Source: UBA11400 sp964473555
GTDB taxonomy: Bacteria > Bacteroidota > Rhodothermia > Balneolales > HLUCCA01
NCBI GenBank assembly: GCA_964473555.1
Contig: CAYYPL010000005.1
Coordinates: 62,001-126,000, forward strand
Length of the DNA stretch: 64,000 nt
Direction: 5' to 3'
Shown here: positions 44,770 through 54,233 of the stretch, piece by piece
Numbering within the stretch: the stretch's first letter is position 1
How the letters are laid out: each line of letters begins with the position of its first letter
Made by a program: the position numbers and the translations under genes
The notes under the pieces: generated by a model
Database searches by the model: none
Seen by the model: the letters and a program-made list of their open reading frames with translations, nothing else
Told to the model about the DNA's origin: nothing

Positions 44770-47700
44770 TTAGAAACCGATGTCAAAACCAAATGTGATG
44801 GTTCTGGACTGCGGAGCTGTATAGAACTCTGTACCCAGACCGATGTTACCGGCAAGGAAGTCAGTGTTCATTTCAGGATCATACCCTTCAAAGTTGGTCC
44901 ATGTAAACAAGTTGACTCCTGTTACATAGATGCGCATTTTGGTAAGACCAACTGCATTCAGACGTGCAGAAGGAACTGAATAACCGAAGGTTACATTTTT
45001 CAGTCGAACATATGATGCGTCCGTGATGTAACGGCTTGAATGCTGGTTACCATTGGTAATCAAATAACGTGCTTCAGGAACTCGTGTATTTGGATTTTGT
45101 GGGGTCCATGAATTCAATTGATCAGTGAAAGAGTTGTCTTCGAATACACCATTACCACGGCTCCATCGACCACTACCACCGATATAGGCATCGTTACCCT
45201 CAACGAACTGGAACAATACGTTCAGTTCGAATCCTTTGTAGGTTAGGGTGTTACCGAAACCACCAATGAACTCGGGATTTGGATTACCGATTACGCATTG
45301 AGTTGCAGCGTTGTAACTTGTGGTAGTTTGTTTAAACTCAGTACAAGCATCATCGTTATAGACATTGAACAAGGCATTTCCGTTAGCTGGATCTACACCG
45401 GCGAATTCAGGAGCAAAGAATACCCCAATTGGTTGACCTTCGATGGCGCGGTTGACCTGACCACCAGTAAGGACCTGACCATCCAGGTTGGTTACTTTGT
45501 TCTGGTTTCTGGAAATGTTGAAGTTTGAAGTCCAGCGCAGATCACCGTTGAAGTTAATGGTATTCAATCCAAGCTCCCAACCTTTATTTTCCATATTACC
45601 TACGTTACGCAAAGAAGTGGTGAATCCGGAAGTAGCAGGAATCTGAACGCTTAACAACAGATCTTCGGTGTCTTTGATATAGTAATCGAACTCACCAGTG
45701 ATTCGGTTATTAAGTAAACCGAAATCAAATCCGATGTCGGTTTGAGCGGTTGTTTCCCAGGTAAGATTCGGGTTTGGAATCTGTGAAGGTGCAATACCTG
45801 ATTGTCCACCGTAGGAGGTACCACCCCAAAGACCAAGTGATCCAAAGTTTCCGATACCCGCGTTACCGGTGATCCCGTAGCTGGCACGAAGTTTGAAGTA
45901 GGGCAGATACTCGTTCAGACCTGACATGAAACTTTCTTCGGTCAGAATCCATCCAACAGAAGCTGCCGGGAAGAATCCATATCGGTTATCGGCACCGAAT
46001 CGGGAAGAACCGTCGACACGTGTACTTACAGACAACAGATAACGCTCTTTGAACTCGTAGTTTGCACGGGCAAAGTAAGAGAGGAAGCTATACTCGGAGC
46101 CAGTGGAAGACCCGCTAAGTACGGTTGCCGCACTGGTCAGACGCTGGAAGGAGTCGTTAGGGAATCCTGAAGCAGCGGCCAGAGCATAGTTGTAGTCGTT
46201 GTACTGATAGGTCATACCCGCAGTAGCGTTAATGCTGTGATTTACACCCAGATTTGTGTTAAAGTTGAAATACTGGGAAGTCACATAAGAAGCGGTCTGC
46301 TGCCATGCAATGGATGCATATCCACCATTACCGGCACTTGCGAATCCGACGGCCGTTTCTTGGCTGTACCATTGATCATCGCTTCCTGTTACGACATCAG
46401 CTGAGAATTCAGAACGGAATTCCAACTGTGGAAGGATACTGTATGTAGCATAAGCCTTACCGGTTGTTCTCATCGTTGTAACGTGATACTTGGAGAAATC
46501 ACGGTGGATTACTCCGTTATAATAGTATGTATCGTTGTTGAACGTTGATGATGGTACATAATTAGGTAGTGATCCCGGTTCTGGATAATACACCGGGCTG
46601 ATCGGCATTTGTGCGATCAACTGGATTGGTGTAGAAAAAGCGTTGTCGTTAGATAGACGTTGATGGAACGTACGACCTGTAGTTAGGTTCATTCCAAGGG
46701 TGATATTGTCACCGGCTTTGTGGTCGAGATTGACACGTGCTGAGATTCTCTGGAAACGATCACGGATCAGGATACCATCCTGGTCGCTGTAGTGGCCGCT
46801 CACGAAGAAGCGAGTAGCATCGGTACCGCCAGAAGCTGAAAGGTCATGAGAGAACATACCTGCATCCTGGAAAGCATAAGACTGCCAGTCGGTGTCAACA
46901 GCACATTCAGCTGCTCCGGCACCACCGAACTCAGTGTTCAAACAACGTCTCCAGTCAGTTCCCTGAGCAAGATAATCGAAGGTGTCTTCAAGAATGAATA
47001 CTCGGTTTTGCGAAAGTCCCTGGGATGCACGGATACGATCTGTATTTTTAGCTGCCTGATACATCCAGTTGACGTATTGCTTAGCGTCCATCATGTCGAC
47101 CGTGTTGGTAGGCTCACTGCTTCCGAACTGGTAGGTATAATTAAAGTTTGTACGTCCGGCACGACCTTGTTTGGTAGTGATCAGAACGACTCCGTTTGCG
47201 GCACGTGAACCGTAGATGGCGGCAGCAGACGCATCCTTGAGGATCTGGATAGACTCCACGTCGTTGAAGTTGAACTGCGACATTGGGTTAGTTGCAGCCG
47301 AAGAAAGGGAGAAGTCATCCATGACCACTGGAATCCCGTCAACTACGTACAAAGGCTGGTTGCTTGCAGAAACAGATGATGATCCACGTACACGCATCTG
47401 GATGCCCTGACCCAGTTTACCGTTGTTCTGTTGGATGAACACACCCGATACACGGCCTTGAATGGCATTCTCAACGGTGTTTACAGGTGCAAATTGAATC
47501 TCATCGCCTCTGACTGAGGTAATCGCTCCGGTAACGGATCTTCTGGAGACTTCACCGTATCCCACTACGACTACCTGATCCAGACCTACAACATCCTGCT
47601 GTAGTTCTATGTTCAGAGTCACGTTGGCATTTGAGATGGTAACTTCACGAGTGACGCGTGAGTATCCCACATAGGTTGTAACAACTGTGTAGTTTCCAGC

Positions 47701-47901
47701 AGCCAGATTCAGGGAGTAACGTCCGTCCACATCGGTCACTGAACCCCGGTTCAGTGACGGGACAGCCACGTTTACGCCAACGAGTGCTTCGCCGGATGAA
47801 GCGTCTGTGACCCGTCCGGACAGGGTGAAACCCTGTGCAAACGCTTCACCAACTGCAAAGCACATCAGTGCCAACAGAATGGTATAGATTTTCCTTTTCA
47901 T
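44770..47901 (-). CDS. SusC/RagA TonB-dependent outer-membrane transporter (pair 1)
   Basis: A 1043-residue protein: signal peptide (residues 1-22, EAFAQ), carboxypeptidase-like regulatory domain (GRVTDASSGEALVGVNV, about 25-110), TonB-dependent plug with VVVGYGEVSRRSVTGAI and DGIPV/GSRAANGVVLITTK motifs, then a 22-strand barrel ending in aromatic FGFDIGF. It imports oligomers with SusD using TonB energy. The 532-bp spacer to pair 2 is a shared divergent control region. Substrate unknown; nearby secreted peptidases make peptides a possible ligand. Confidence 0.96.
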   Translation of the reverse strand: MKRKIYTILLALMCFAVGEAFAQGFTLSGRVTDASSGEALVGVNVAVPSLNRGSVTDVDGRYSLNLAAGNYTVVTTYVGYSRVTREVTISNANVTLNIELQQDVVGLDQVVVVGYGEVSRRSVTGAITSVRGDEIQFAPVNTVENAIQGRVSGVFIQQNNGKLGQGIQMRVRGSSSVSASNQPLYVVDGIPVVMDDFSLSSAATNPMSQFNFNDVESIQILKDASAAAIYGSRAANGVVLITTKQGRAGRTNFNYTYQFGSSEPTNTVDMMDAKQYVNWMYQAAKNTDRIRASQGLSQNRVFILEDTFDYLAQGTDWRRCLNTEFGGAGAAECAVDTDWQSYAFQDAGMFSHDLSASGGTDATRFFVSGHYSDQDGILIRDRFQRISARVNLDHKAGDNITLGMNLTTGRTFHQRLSNDNAFSTPIQLIAQMPISPVYYPEPGSLPNYVPSSTFNNDTYYYNGVIHRDFSKYHVTTMRTTGKAYATYSILPQLEFRSEFSADVVTGSDDQWYSQETAVGFASAGNGGYASIAWQQTASYVTSQYFNFNTNLGVNHSINATAGMTYQYNDYNYALAAASGFPNDSFQRLTSAATVLSGSSTGSEYSFLSYFARANYEFKERYLLSVSTRVDGSSRFGADNRYGFFPAASVGWILTEESFMSGLNEYLPYFKLRASYGITGNAGIGNFGSLGLWGGTSYGGQSGIAPSQIPNPNLTWETTAQTDIGFDFGLLNNRITGEFDYYIKDTEDLLLSVQIPATSGFTTSLRNVGNMENKGWELGLNTINFNGDLRWTSNFNISRNQNKVTNLDGQVLTGGQVNRAIEGQPIGVFFAPEFAGVDPANGNALFNVYNDDACTEFKQTTTSYNAATQCVIGNPNPEFIGGFGNTLTYKGFELNVLFQFVEGNDAYIGGSGRWSRGNGVFEDNSFTDQLNSWTPQNPNTRVPEARYLITNGNQHSSRYITDASYVRLKNVTFGYSVPSARLNAVGLTKMRIYVTGVNLFTWTNFEGYDPEMNTDFLAGNIGLGTEFYTAPQSRTITFGFDIGF

Positions 47902-48433
47902 AAAGTTTTATTTTGGTTTTTAATTGATCGACACGATAGTATCTCTAATCACACCTCAAGTGTGTTTTGCATCATTATAATGCACGCACAACTTTGTAGC
48001 TGCCTAACAATACCTAATCATTAAGACTCTTACAAGAAAAATTTCGGGCAAATAGGCAAAAAAAATGATGTTTGGTCCTTTTTCTCTTGGCTTATGGAAG
48101 GGCTTTCAAAAATAACACTATAAATAAATTGTTATATATACGTAGATTTGCGTAGATAAATAGGTTTCGGAAGTGTTACCAAATTGTGTTTTTTTTGTTA
48201 AAAAAAGTGCATTCAAGACTTGCATTTGCAAAAAAACTTACTCACTTTGTCGCAATCACTTCAACAGTGATTAAACAACGATAAATCAACAGATGTGTCT
48301 TGAATTTGGGATAAAAGCTACAGGTCAAATTAGATTATAGATGTTCCACGTCTCTGCCGAGATTTGAACCATTGAAGCTTTTCTACACTTTCGGGTCATG
48401 TTTACTTCCAGAAACAATAATTGAGGTCACTTT
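47902..48433. promoter_or_regulatory. Shared divergent regulatory spacer of the two SusCD pairs
   Basis: A 532-base AT-rich region with long A and T runs (48055-48065, 48187-48197) and no credible gene. TAGATTTG at 48153-48160 matches the plus-strand -7 consensus, and CAAAAATA at 48117-48124 is the same on the minus strand; neither has a clear partner -33 box. No repressor or ECF sigma/anti-sigma gene sits nearby. Confidence 0.4.
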
Positions 48434-51400
48434 ATGGTCAAAAAACTGCTTATGGCAGTACTGGTCGCTGTGTTAGCTGTACCTATTGCCCTATCTGCGC
48501 AGACAGGGTCAGTAGCGGGCAAGGTAACTGATGCAGGTTCCGGTGCTGAATTAACAGGTGCCAATGTGTTCATACAGCAGCTTAATCTAGGTGCTGTCAC
48601 TGACTTGGATGGTAATTACACTATCCCAAACGTTCCAGCCGGAACCTATTCAGTTCGATTAACCTTTGTGGGTTACAGAACTGTGAATACAACAGTTTCC
48701 GTCGTTGGCGGACAAACTGCTGTACTGAATTTAACAATGAATGCTGATTTGTTGAATCTAGATGATTTGGTTGTTACAGCCTACGGTATTGCTCGTGATG
48801 AAAAGTCTGTAGGGTACTCCATTCAGCAGGTTTCGGCATCAGAAGTTGCCAGTATCGATCAGGGTAACCTGGTAGGCGCACTGGCAGGTAAAGTTGCTGG
48901 TGTTCAGGTCATCGGTTCTGCCGGTGCGAACATCGGTGGTTCAGAGAAGATTCGTATTCGTGGAACCAACGGTTTGTCGGATGCTCAGCCACTATTCGTC
49001 ATTGACGGAACTCCTGTAAGCAACTCTTCTTTTTCCGCGTCTGATCGAGGTCGTGACTACGGAAACCTGATTTCAGACTTGAACCTGCAGGATGTGGAGT
49101 CGATTTCGGTTCTTAAAGGTGCTGCAGCAGCTGCTCTGTATGGTAACCGTGCTTCTGCTGGTGTTATCATCATCAACACCAAAAAAGGCAGCAACTCAGC
49201 CGGTAGAGCTAATTTCCGCGTTGATTTCAGCAATTCTACTCATTTCGACAATGTTTCGATACTCCCTGAGTACCAGAATGAGTACGGTGGTGGATATACA
49301 CAGGACTTTATTGCACATGTTGACCCCCGCGATGGTAAGACCTACAATCGATTAAACTACGCTGCTGACGAAAGCTGGGGACCAAGAATGGATGGTACTT
49401 TGTATCGCCCATGGTGGTCTTGGTATGATAATGACTTTGATGGTGACGGTATAAACGATTACGGTAAAACCATACCTCTGTTACCTCAGCCGAACAACGT
49501 TCGAGATTTCTTCGAGACAGGTGTTCGAGTTGCTAACAACTTATCCATCAGTGGTGGATCTGCCAATGCTACCTTCCGTCTTGGAGTTGGTAACAGCACA
49601 CAAAATGGTGTGGTTCCAAATTCAACCCTGGATCGTTCGAACGTCAGTTTCAACGGATCATTGAACCACAACGATCGATTTACTTCCTCTATCACCTTCA
49701 ATTATACGAATACCAAAGGGTACGGTCGTCCGGCTCAGGGATATTCCCCAGCGCAGGGAAGTGTAGGTCAGTTGTTCAACCAGTGGTTCCAGCGTCAGCT
49801 CGACCTGAAAGAATTGAAACAGTACAGACTGTCGGATGGTACCATCGGTTCATGGAACATGCGTTCTCCTTCCGATAAACGTGGATTGTACTTCGATAGC
49901 CCTTACTTTTTCATTTATGAAAACGTAGCTACAGATGATCGTAACCGATTTTTCGGGAACTTTGCTTTATCCTACAAAATTATGGATAACATGGAAGTTA
50001 CGGGTAAAATCCATTTGGATACCTACGATCTGGCAATTGCTGACCGAATTGGTACCGGTGGACTTGTCCTTGATAACTTCTCAACCAGCAAATTTACTAA
50101 TCGTGAGAACAACTACGAGTTGGGATTACGATATAGCAAAGATGTGAAAGATTTGTCCATGTCAGGGTTCTTCGGGGCGAACTATCGTACCGAAACCTAC
50201 ACAGCAATGTCTATGAGTACAGTTGGTGGATTATCTTCACAGAACTTCTTCAACATTGCAGCCTCTGTTGGACGACCAAGTACAAGCAACACAATCAGAG
50301 AAAAAGAAGTTGCTTCCGCATTTGGTACAGTAACATTAGGTTTCCGTGATTTCATCTATGTTGACTTAACGGGACGTAATGACTGGTCTTCTGCATTGCC
50401 AGAAAACAATAACTCCTACTTCTATTATGGAGTTTCTTCAAGTTTGGTATTCTCTGAGCTGAATTTCTTCAGAAACCAGAATATCCTAAGTTTTGGTAAG
50501 ATCCGTGCATCCCTGGCACAAGTAGGGGCTGACGTTGCGCCATATAACGTATTCAGTTCCTGGGCATCAGGTACATCATACGGAACCATGCCAACCCAGA
50601 CGCTTCCCAACTCAATCAACAATCCTGATCTGAAAGCTGCTATCAGCTCTGACTATGAGTTTGGTCTGGATCTGAGATTCCTGGATGGACGTGTTCGCAC
50701 AGACTTGACCTATTATCAGTCAATCAAGGAAGATGAAATTCTTTCTTTGACCGTACCAGGTTCCTCAGGATTCTCTACTGCGATTGTAAACGCGGGTAAG
50801 TTCACTACTAAAGGCTGGGAGCTATCTCTTGCTGGTACTCCGGTTGAAACACGTGATTTCACGCTTGATTTCACATTGAACTGGGCAACCAGCTACTCGG
50901 AAGTAAACAAACTTGCTGATGGATTGACAGCTCGTCAACTTGAAGCTGCATATTTTGGTCTTGCACTCTTTGCACGTGAGGGCGAAGAGTGGGGTAAATT
51001 GGTTACTACCGGTAGCTATGGCGGATACCTGCTCCATGAAAACGGACAACGTATCGTGAACCCTAACGGACAATATGCACGTCAATCCAATAAAGAGCTT
51101 GGTGGTATATTACCTGACTGGACAGGCGGTTTCAGAACCGATATGACGTATCGTAACTTTGCACTCAGTGCGTTCATTGAGTTCCAAAAAGGCGGTCAGT
51201 TCTACTCATTGTCAAAAATGTTTGGAGCGTACTCCGGTAACTCAATCATTACAGTAGGTAACAACGTGTTAGGAAACCCACAACGTGATCCGGTTCGTAA
51301 TGCTGCTGGACAAGTTGTAGCTTCCGTACTTCGTGCAAACGCAGCTCCGAATTCAGGTGGTGTTTTGGTCTCTGGGGTAAATGCCCAGGGGCAACCTGTA

Positions 51401-51715
51401 GAATATCTGACACAATCCAGCTCTTACTGGCCTACGATGTTCTTCAACAAAGAAGAATGGTTGTTTGATGCTACTTATGTCAAGCTGAAAGAAGTCAAGC
51501 TGACCTACAATGTTCCAACGGATATGCTGCGCAGAACTCCACTAAAACGAGCAAGCCTGTCGCTTGATATGTACAACGTACTTCTTCTGTACGCTACTAC
51601 ACCTGGCGTTGATCCATCAACCATCCAGAACGGTACCGCAGGGTTCTCTTTCTGGGAAGGTGGAGGACTACCTAATACCCGTTCAATCGGATTTAACATC
51701 AATGTTGGACTTTAA
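48434..51715 (+). CDS. SusC/RagA TonB-dependent outer-membrane transporter (pair 2)
   Basis: A 1093-residue protein with signal peptide (1-22, ALSAQ), carboxypeptidase-like domain (GKVTDAGSGAELTGANV), plug (LVVTAYGIARDEKSVGYSIQ, with VIDGTPVSNSSF and ALYGNRASAGVIIINTKKG in part), then a barrel ending in FNINVGL. It differs from pair 1 in subfamily: the plug ending and its SusD partner are of the second SusD-like type. The SusD gene follows after 18 bases, so the two form an operon. No anti-sigma partner is nearby. Confidence 0.95.
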   Translation: MVKKLLMAVLVAVLAVPIALSAQTGSVAGKVTDAGSGAELTGANVFIQQLNLGAVTDLDGNYTIPNVPAGTYSVRLTFVGYRTVNTTVSVVGGQTAVLNLTMNADLLNLDDLVVTAYGIARDEKSVGYSIQQVSASEVASIDQGNLVGALAGKVAGVQVIGSAGANIGGSEKIRIRGTNGLSDAQPLFVIDGTPVSNSSFSASDRGRDYGNLISDLNLQDVESISVLKGAAAAALYGNRASAGVIIINTKKGSNSAGRANFRVDFSNSTHFDNVSILPEYQNEYGGGYTQDFIAHVDPRDGKTYNRLNYAADESWGPRMDGTLYRPWWSWYDNDFDGDGINDYGKTIPLLPQPNNVRDFFETGVRVANNLSISGGSANATFRLGVGNSTQNGVVPNSTLDRSNVSFNGSLNHNDRFTSSITFNYTNTKGYGRPAQGYSPAQGSVGQLFNQWFQRQLDLKELKQYRLSDGTIGSWNMRSPSDKRGLYFDSPYFFIYENVATDDRNRFFGNFALSYKIMDNMEVTGKIHLDTYDLAIADRIGTGGLVLDNFSTSKFTNRENNYELGLRYSKDVKDLSMSGFFGANYRTETYTAMSMSTVGGLSSQNFFNIAASVGRPSTSNTIREKEVASAFGTVTLGFRDFIYVDLTGRNDWSSALPENNNSYFYYGVSSSLVFSELNFFRNQNILSFGKIRASLAQVGADVAPYNVFSSWASGTSYGTMPTQTLPNSINNPDLKAAISSDYEFGLDLRFLDGRVRTDLTYYQSIKEDEILSLTVPGSSGFSTAIVNAGKFTTKGWELSLAGTPVETRDFTLDFTLNWATSYSEVNKLADGLTARQLEAAYFGLALFAREGEEWGKLVTTGSYGGYLLHENGQRIVNPNGQYARQSNKELGGILPDWTGGFRTDMTYRNFALSAFIEFQKGGQFYSLSKMFGAYSGNSIITVGNNVLGNPQRDPVRNAAGQVVASVLRANAAPNSGGVLVSGVNAQGQPVEYLTQSSSYWPTMFFNKEEWLFDATYVKLKEVKLTYNVPTDMLRRTPLKRASLSLDMYNVLLLYATTPGVDPSTIQNGTAGFSFWEGGGLPNTRSIGFNINVGL

Positions 51716-51733
51716 TCCGATAGGAGAAAGATT

Positions 51734-53206
51734 ATGAACGCATTTCAAATTAAATCTATGAAGCTTCGTACAAGCTCGAGAATCCTGGCCGTCATGCTTG
51801 CCTTCGTAATGGTAAGCTGCGACTTTGGAGATATCAACGTTGACCCGAATTCACCTTCTGTGGTCAAGACTAACTTGCTGATTACAAACACCTTGCTTTC
51901 GGTAAGTGATGTAGTGGGAGGCTCAGCTCTTACGGGTAATATTCTTACTCAACAGATTGCTGAGACCCAATACAACGATGCTGCTCGCTATTCAACAACC
52001 ACGTTTGATTTCAATGGCTGGTATACAGGACCGTTAATGGATCTTCAGACCATCATCAATCTGAACACGGATCCAGCGACGGCTAATGATGCACTTGCAG
52101 GTGGAAGTAATGCCAACCAGATCGCTTTTGCGCGTATTATGAAAGTATACTACTACAGTATGCTTACAGACAGATGGGGAATGATTCCTTACTCTGATGC
52201 GCTCAAAGGAACTGGAGCTTTACGTCCAAAATACGACACACAAGAGGCTATCTACAGTGACATGATCAACGAGCTGAAAGCTGCCGTTGCTCAGATGGAT
52301 GGAGGACCCGGCGTTCGTGGAGATTTCATCCTGAATGGTAACATGGCTCGATGGGCTCAGTTCGCAAATACCCTGCGCATGAAACTGGCTCTTCGCATTG
52401 CTGATCGTAACCCGAACCTCGCCCGAGCTGAGTTCGCTAGCGCAGCAGCTGCTGGATTCATTACAGCGGATATCATGTATCCTTACCTTGCTGAATCACA
52501 AAACCAGAATCCTTGGTTTGGTCGCTTCCTCACACGTACTGATTATGCTATTTCTGATGTTCTTGCAGATTACATGATCGCAAATGGAGATTACCGTGTA
52601 ATTCGTTACGCTGATCCAGCTCCAAACAAGAGTAATGGTGATGGTGTTACCACCATGGACGAAGTCGTGGGTATGCCTTATGCCGCATTGAATCCTGGTA
52701 ACATTGAAAATGCGGATGTCTCTTTTCCAGGACGTGCAATTCGTTCTCAGAATTCACCACTTCCTATTCTCACTGTCTCTGAAGTTCATTTCATGATGGC
52801 TGAAGGTATCGAGCGTGGTTTTGTGACTGGTAATGCTGCACAACACTACCGTGATGCCAACGAAGCATCCTGGAAACAGTGGGGCGTATACAATGCTACT
52901 GACTTTGATGCCTACATGGCAACTCCTGCAGTAGCGTATGCTTCTGGTAGCTGGAAAGAGAAAATCGGTGTCCAAAAATGGGTAGCTCTCTATCCAAACG
53001 GACTCGAAGCATGGGCTGAGTGGAGAAGATTGGATTTCCCAAGATTAACTCCTCACCCAGATGCCCTTAACCAAAGCGGTCGTATCCCGGTTCGTCACTC
53101 TTACCCGACTACAGAAGTTCAGTTGAACAAAGAAAACTATGATGCTGCTGTTGCTGCTCAAGGTGCAGACAATGGCGACACTAAAGTTTGGTGGGATGTA
53201 AACTAA
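51734..53206 (+). CDS. SusD-like outer-membrane lipoprotein (pair 2, SusD-like_2 type)
   Basis: A 490-residue lipoprotein from ATG 51734; ATG 51758 (MKLRTSS) gives a more typical signal peptide, with lipobox MVSC and then DFGDINVDPNSP. The DINVDPNSP start and the FMMAEG and AEWRRLDFPRL motifs mark the SusD-like_2 nutrient-binding family. It acts with the upstream TonB-dependent transporter. Substrate is unknown. A strong terminator follows at 53267. Confidence 0.93.
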   Translation: MNAFQIKSMKLRTSSRILAVMLAFVMVSCDFGDINVDPNSPSVVKTNLLITNTLLSVSDVVGGSALTGNILTQQIAETQYNDAARYSTTTFDFNGWYTGPLMDLQTIINLNTDPATANDALAGGSNANQIAFARIMKVYYYSMLTDRWGMIPYSDALKGTGALRPKYDTQEAIYSDMINELKAAVAQMDGGPGVRGDFILNGNMARWAQFANTLRMKLALRIADRNPNLARAEFASAAAAGFITADIMYPYLAESQNQNPWFGRFLTRTDYAISDVLADYMIANGDYRVIRYADPAPNKSNGDGVTTMDEVVGMPYAALNPGNIENADVSFPGRAIRSQNSPLPILTVSEVHFMMAEGIERGFVTGNAAQHYRDANEASWKQWGVYNATDFDAYMATPAVAYASGSWKEKIGVQKWVALYPNGLEAWAEWRRLDFPRLTPHPDALNQSGRIPVRHSYPTTEVQLNKENYDAAVAAQGADNGDTKVWWDVN

Positions 53207-53266
53207 CCCAGCCTGGATTTCCCCACAAGATCAGATAGCATAAACTGTTATTCTGATTGACCTCAG

Positions 53267-53308
53267 AACTAACCCTTGCCGCACTCCGGTGAGGGTTAGT
53301 TTTTTTAT
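53267..53308 (+). terminator. Intrinsic terminator of SusCD pair 2
   Basis: AACTAACCCT (53267-53276) and AGGGTTAGTT (53292-53301) form a perfect 10-bp stem followed by seven T. Confidence 0.92.
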
Positions 53309-53479
53309 GTACCCGACTGCGTCGTGGGATTTCAGAAAACAGAGCAGGGAAAAGAGATTATATTGGTTCAGAAAGGTCAGTAAGTGAAGGAAGTGCACTA
53401 GGAAAACTGATTAAAACTGCACGATCTGCCCCTCCTGTTCTTTGTGCGCTACTGATCTGTGGAACTGTGTAGTTATAGA

Positions 53480-54028
53480 CTGTGAACAGATATAAACCGT
53501 CAATCTCTTTTCGATTTGACTCATCAGCCTCTTTATACCGACTCACTGTTAATCCCGTAACAGTTTTTATACTGAGTGGATAGATGTTGTACACTCGAAT
53601 ATCCTAACTTCCATACTATTTCACTTAGTGTTAGCTCATCATAAGTCAACAACTCTTTTACTCTCTCAAACTTGAGCTTCAAAAAAAACTTTTCTACCAT
53701 TTCACCTGTAATGAATGAAAAGTTACGATTAATGGTCTGATAGGATAGTCCAAGTTTGGAGGCCAGCAGGACCGAAATTTTTAATTGGACATTATCGGCT
53801 TCAAGTTCTTTAAGCAATTCGATCAGTGCAGCTTTTGTTAATGCGACCAATTGTTCATCTTTGTTGTAAATTAGCTCAAATCCAACATCCCTAAGCTGCC
53901 ACTCAAACGATCTTTGAAAATTTCAGCGTCTATCTGATAAACAATGACCTTACCCAGCTGCACCGATTGAACCTGATATTATCCTCCAGAATGCGCCTGA
54001 CCGTCTGTTTACACCGGTCACAAACCAT
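53480..54028 (-). pseudogene. Frameshifted AraC-type, HMA-containing copper-linked regulator
   Basis: Joining frames gives a protein like the short (about 180-200 residue) Bacteroidota regulators found beside copA: N-terminal metal-binding-like MVCDRCKQTVRRILED from the ATG at 54028, then VQLGKVIVYQIDAEIFKDRL, then WQLRDVGFELIYNKDEQLV, then an AraC DNA-binding domain (KLGLSYQTINRNFSFITG, FERVKELLTYDELTLSEI, YSSVQHLS), then KTVTGLTVSRYKEADE. Frames change three times: near 53965 and 53905, each fits one lost G in a GG run, and near 53580 one extra A in a five-A run. The break may be real decay or assembly error. It lies divergent from copA. Confidence 0.8.
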
Positions 54029-54135
54029 ATTTTTATATTGAGTGTTGCCATAATTACACAATAGTATACGAAATGATAGGTGATTATATAACAATGGCTG
54101 GGAGTATTACCAGTAATTTGTGTTTGTTGAATTGA

Positions 54136-54217
54136 GGGAGGAGGAAGTAGGGAGTGGGCAGTAGGGAGTTGGTTATCTCCCACCCACTACCCACTCCCCA
54201 CTACCTACTTCCCACTA
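54136..54217. repeat. Inverted pair of heptanucleotide arrays before copA
   Basis: Five units (GGGAGGA, GGAAGTA, GGGAGTG, GGCAGTA, GGGAGTT) at 54136-54170 face six reverse-complement units (CCCACTA, CCCACTC, CCTACTT types) at 54176-54217. The two halves can pair as a long imperfect hairpin only 17 bases before the copA start. Confidence 0.85.
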
Positions 54218-54233
54218 CCATAAATAGTACACC

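Noticed and set aside
53358..53594. Separate small gene of 78 codons
   Set aside because: Only its middle part matches the C-terminal frame of the broken AraC regulator; treated as part of the pseudogene.
53905..53965. Programmed frameshifting in the regulator
   Set aside because: Three changes in different places, each at a homopolymer without slippery heptamer or stimulatory structure, fit mutation or read error better.
53950..54183. Separate 77-codon gene before the regulator
   Set aside because: It runs through the heptamer repeats, and the regulator's own start (54028) lies in another frame.
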